Shown here: piece by piece, positions 63,074-64,000 of the stretch
Position numbering within the stretch: the first letter of the stretch is position 1
Layout: each line of letters starts with the position of its first letter
Origin: Mucilaginibacter tundrae
GTDB lineage: Bacteria; Bacteroidota; Bacteroidia; Sphingobacteriales; Sphingobacteriaceae
Direction: 5' to 3'
Assembly (NCBI RefSeq): GCF_013408825.1
Contig: NZ_JACCBZ010000003.1
Coordinates: 310,001 to 374,000 of the forward strand
DNA length: 64,000 bases
Position numbers and translations under genes: made by a program
The notes under the pieces: model-generated
What the model was told of the DNA's origin: nothing
Database searches by the model: none
Seen by the model: the letters and a program-made list of their open reading frames with translations, nothing else

Positions 63074-64000
63074 TTACTTACTGTAACCCGGGTTTTGTGG
63101 TCCAATATTTGGGTTACTCACAAACTCGGCATGAGGAATAGGTAAAATGTATTGAATAGTACTAGTTATAGTAGGCCGTATTTGTGTAACGATTGCAGGC
63201 GGCAGACGTAATAGAGCCATCCACTCTATACCATCTTCACCTACAAAGTTCCGGGCGTATTCATAGTATATTTGTTCTGATAACTCATCCGCGGTAGTTG
63301 CCGCAGTAACTGCGCTAAAATCAGTTACTCCTGCTTTACTCATTACTGTTTCCAACGTAGTTTTTGCTGCGCTGAGGCTTCCGCCCGAACGCACTGTGGC
63401 TTCGGCCAGCATCAGGTATACTTCTGAAAGACGGAAAGCGTATGCCACCTCTGAAAGCTGGGTTGAAACTTTTGCAGGCTGGATGTATTTAATGAAATAA
63501 TAACTGCCAACGTTGTTGGTATCTGCCTGGCCAACTACCCAGCTATGGCGGGGATCGGTTTTTAACAAACTATCTAAAGCCGGTTTTGCCTCAAAAAATG
63601 ATGACGCCCCTATAAATTCTAAACTTGAATTTGAATAGTACAGATATTGATTTGCCTGCGGCTGTATACCCAGCATAACTTCATTACTACTTAAACCTTT
63701 GGTATAAAAAATATCCTTTTCATTAGGCTCAAGGGTATATGGGCCGTTGCTAATAATAGTATTCGCCAAAGTAATAGCCTCTGCTAAATCGCCACTTTGG
63801 TTCCTGCTTAATAGCACACGCATTTTAAGCGCCATTGCTGTCCATTTATTGACGTAAACATTGCTACTGCTATCTGCCGCGTTGGCTATAGCATAGTCCA
63901 AATCGTTTAAAATAAATGTATAGCAAGCACTTACGGTACTGCGTGGCGAATTTATATTGCTTAAGTTGTTAAACTGACTCTCGATAATAATACCGTAAGG
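63074..64000 (-). CDS. SusD/RagB-family outer-membrane lipoprotein, 5'-truncated by window edge
   Basis: C-terminal 308 residues of a SusD-type surface lipoprotein, the lid of a SusC TonB-dependent importer. The frame stays open to the right edge (PYGIIIESQFNNLSNINSP...), so the TTG near 63901 is not a start. Family features are TAMALKMRVLLSRN, LAEAITLANTIISNGPYTLEP, AYAFRLSEVYLMLAEATVRSGGSLSAAK, ELSEQIYYEYARNFVGEDGIEWMALLRL and the end ILPIPHAEFVSNPNIGPQNPGY. The signal peptide and lipid-attached Cys are outside the window, as should be the SusC gene. Linked downstream to TlpA and M16 genes rather than glycosidases, so its substrate may be peptide-like rather than a glycan. Confidence 0.93.
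   Translation of the reverse strand, partial: PYGIIIESQFNNLSNINSPRSTVSACYTFILNDLDYAIANAADSSSNVYVNKWTAMALKMRVLLSRNQSGDLAEAITLANTIISNGPYTLEPNEKDIFYTKGLSSNEVMLGIQPQANQYLYYSNSSLEFIGASSFFEAKPALDSLLKTDPRHSWVVGQADTNNVGSYYFIKYIQPAKVSTQLSEVAYAFRLSEVYLMLAEATVRSGGSLSAAKTTLETVMSKAGVTDFSAVTAATTADELSEQIYYEYARNFVGEDGIEWMALLRLPPAIVTQIRPTITSTIQYILPIPHAEFVSNPNIGPQNPGYSK

Noticed and set aside
63074..63901. SusD-like frame taken as a complete 275-residue gene starting at 63901
   Set aside because: The frame stays open to the window edge with SusD-like sequence; the apparent start is an internal TTG, so the gene is truncated by the window.
1..64000. tRNA, rRNA, CRISPR array, prophage or insertion sequence
   Set aside because: None recognised by eye in the spacers; no cloverleaf-like spacer, repeat-spacer array, transposase or integrase was found, though small RNAs cannot be excluded without a covariance search.

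Overview
The window looks like a chromosomal segment of a Bacteroidota bacterium, most probably Sphingobacteriaceae (Mucilaginibacter or Pedobacter type; this placement is inference). Pointers are a hybrid two-component system with a Reg_prop propeller and AraC-type output, a SusD-family lipoprotein, DUF4369/TlpA thioredoxins, DUF3826, many secreted glycosidases in tight operons, AT-rich spacers and TAnnTTTG-like promoter boxes. No rRNA, tRNA, CRISPR, insertion sequence or phage gene was seen.

Region 1 (1-18243, minus strand) is a carbohydrate-degradation locus. Seven closely packed genes run from 16196 down past the left edge: an unclassified TIM-barrel-like hydrolase, a GH95, a GH2 with malectin-like domain, a GH78 alpha-L-rhamnosidase, a five-bladed-propeller hydrolase, a cytoplasmic arabinose/fucose-type isomerase and a truncated GH2 beta-galactosidase. 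A separate (alpha/alpha)6 hydrolase (16693-18243) faces a divergent secreted pectate lyase (18514-20166). The mix (rhamnosidase, fucosidase/galactosidase, galactosidase, pectate lyase) points to pectic rhamnogalacturonan-type glycans. No SusC/SusD pair for this locus lies inside the window.

Region 2 (20267-28885) holds class I fructose-1,6-bisphosphatase and then a tightly coupled plus-strand operon: iron-type alcohol dehydrogenase, DHDPS/NAL-family lyase, PdxA2-like dehydrogenase, DUF1537 acid-sugar kinase, sodium:solute symporter and GntR regulator. It looks like uptake and catabolism of an acid sugar, with an uncommon enzyme combination.

Region 3 (29015-46261) metabolises deoxy-hexoses. 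RhaT, bifunctional RhaEW, RhaI and rhamnulokinase turn L-rhamnose into DHAP plus L-lactaldehyde/L-lactate. After a DUF3826 protein and a sialate O-acetylesterase-type protein come LutC, LutB and LutA (L-lactate oxidation), then a minus-strand L-fucose operon (FucP, mutarotase, two SDRs, fumarylacetoacetase-type hydrolase, lactonase, Zn-alcohol dehydrogenase) whose end products should be pyruvate and L-lactate. The Lut genes therefore sit between two lactate-producing pathways. No L-fuconate dehydratase was found.

Region 4 (46485-56022) contains a periplasmic GH3 beta-glucosidase divergent from a hybrid two-component regulator, an AraC regulator, and DNA topoisomerase III convergent with it.

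Region 5 (56304-64000, minus strand) is the downstream part of a SusCD-type operon: truncated SusD, TlpA thioredoxin, an unusual hybrid protein ending in a DsbD-N-like domain, a second TlpA with DUF4369-like N-domain, and a two-domain M16 metalloprotease, closed by a strong hairpin terminator. It suggests uptake and redox/proteolytic processing of an unknown substrate and is one of the two best candidates here for an undescribed system; the other is the acid-sugar operon.
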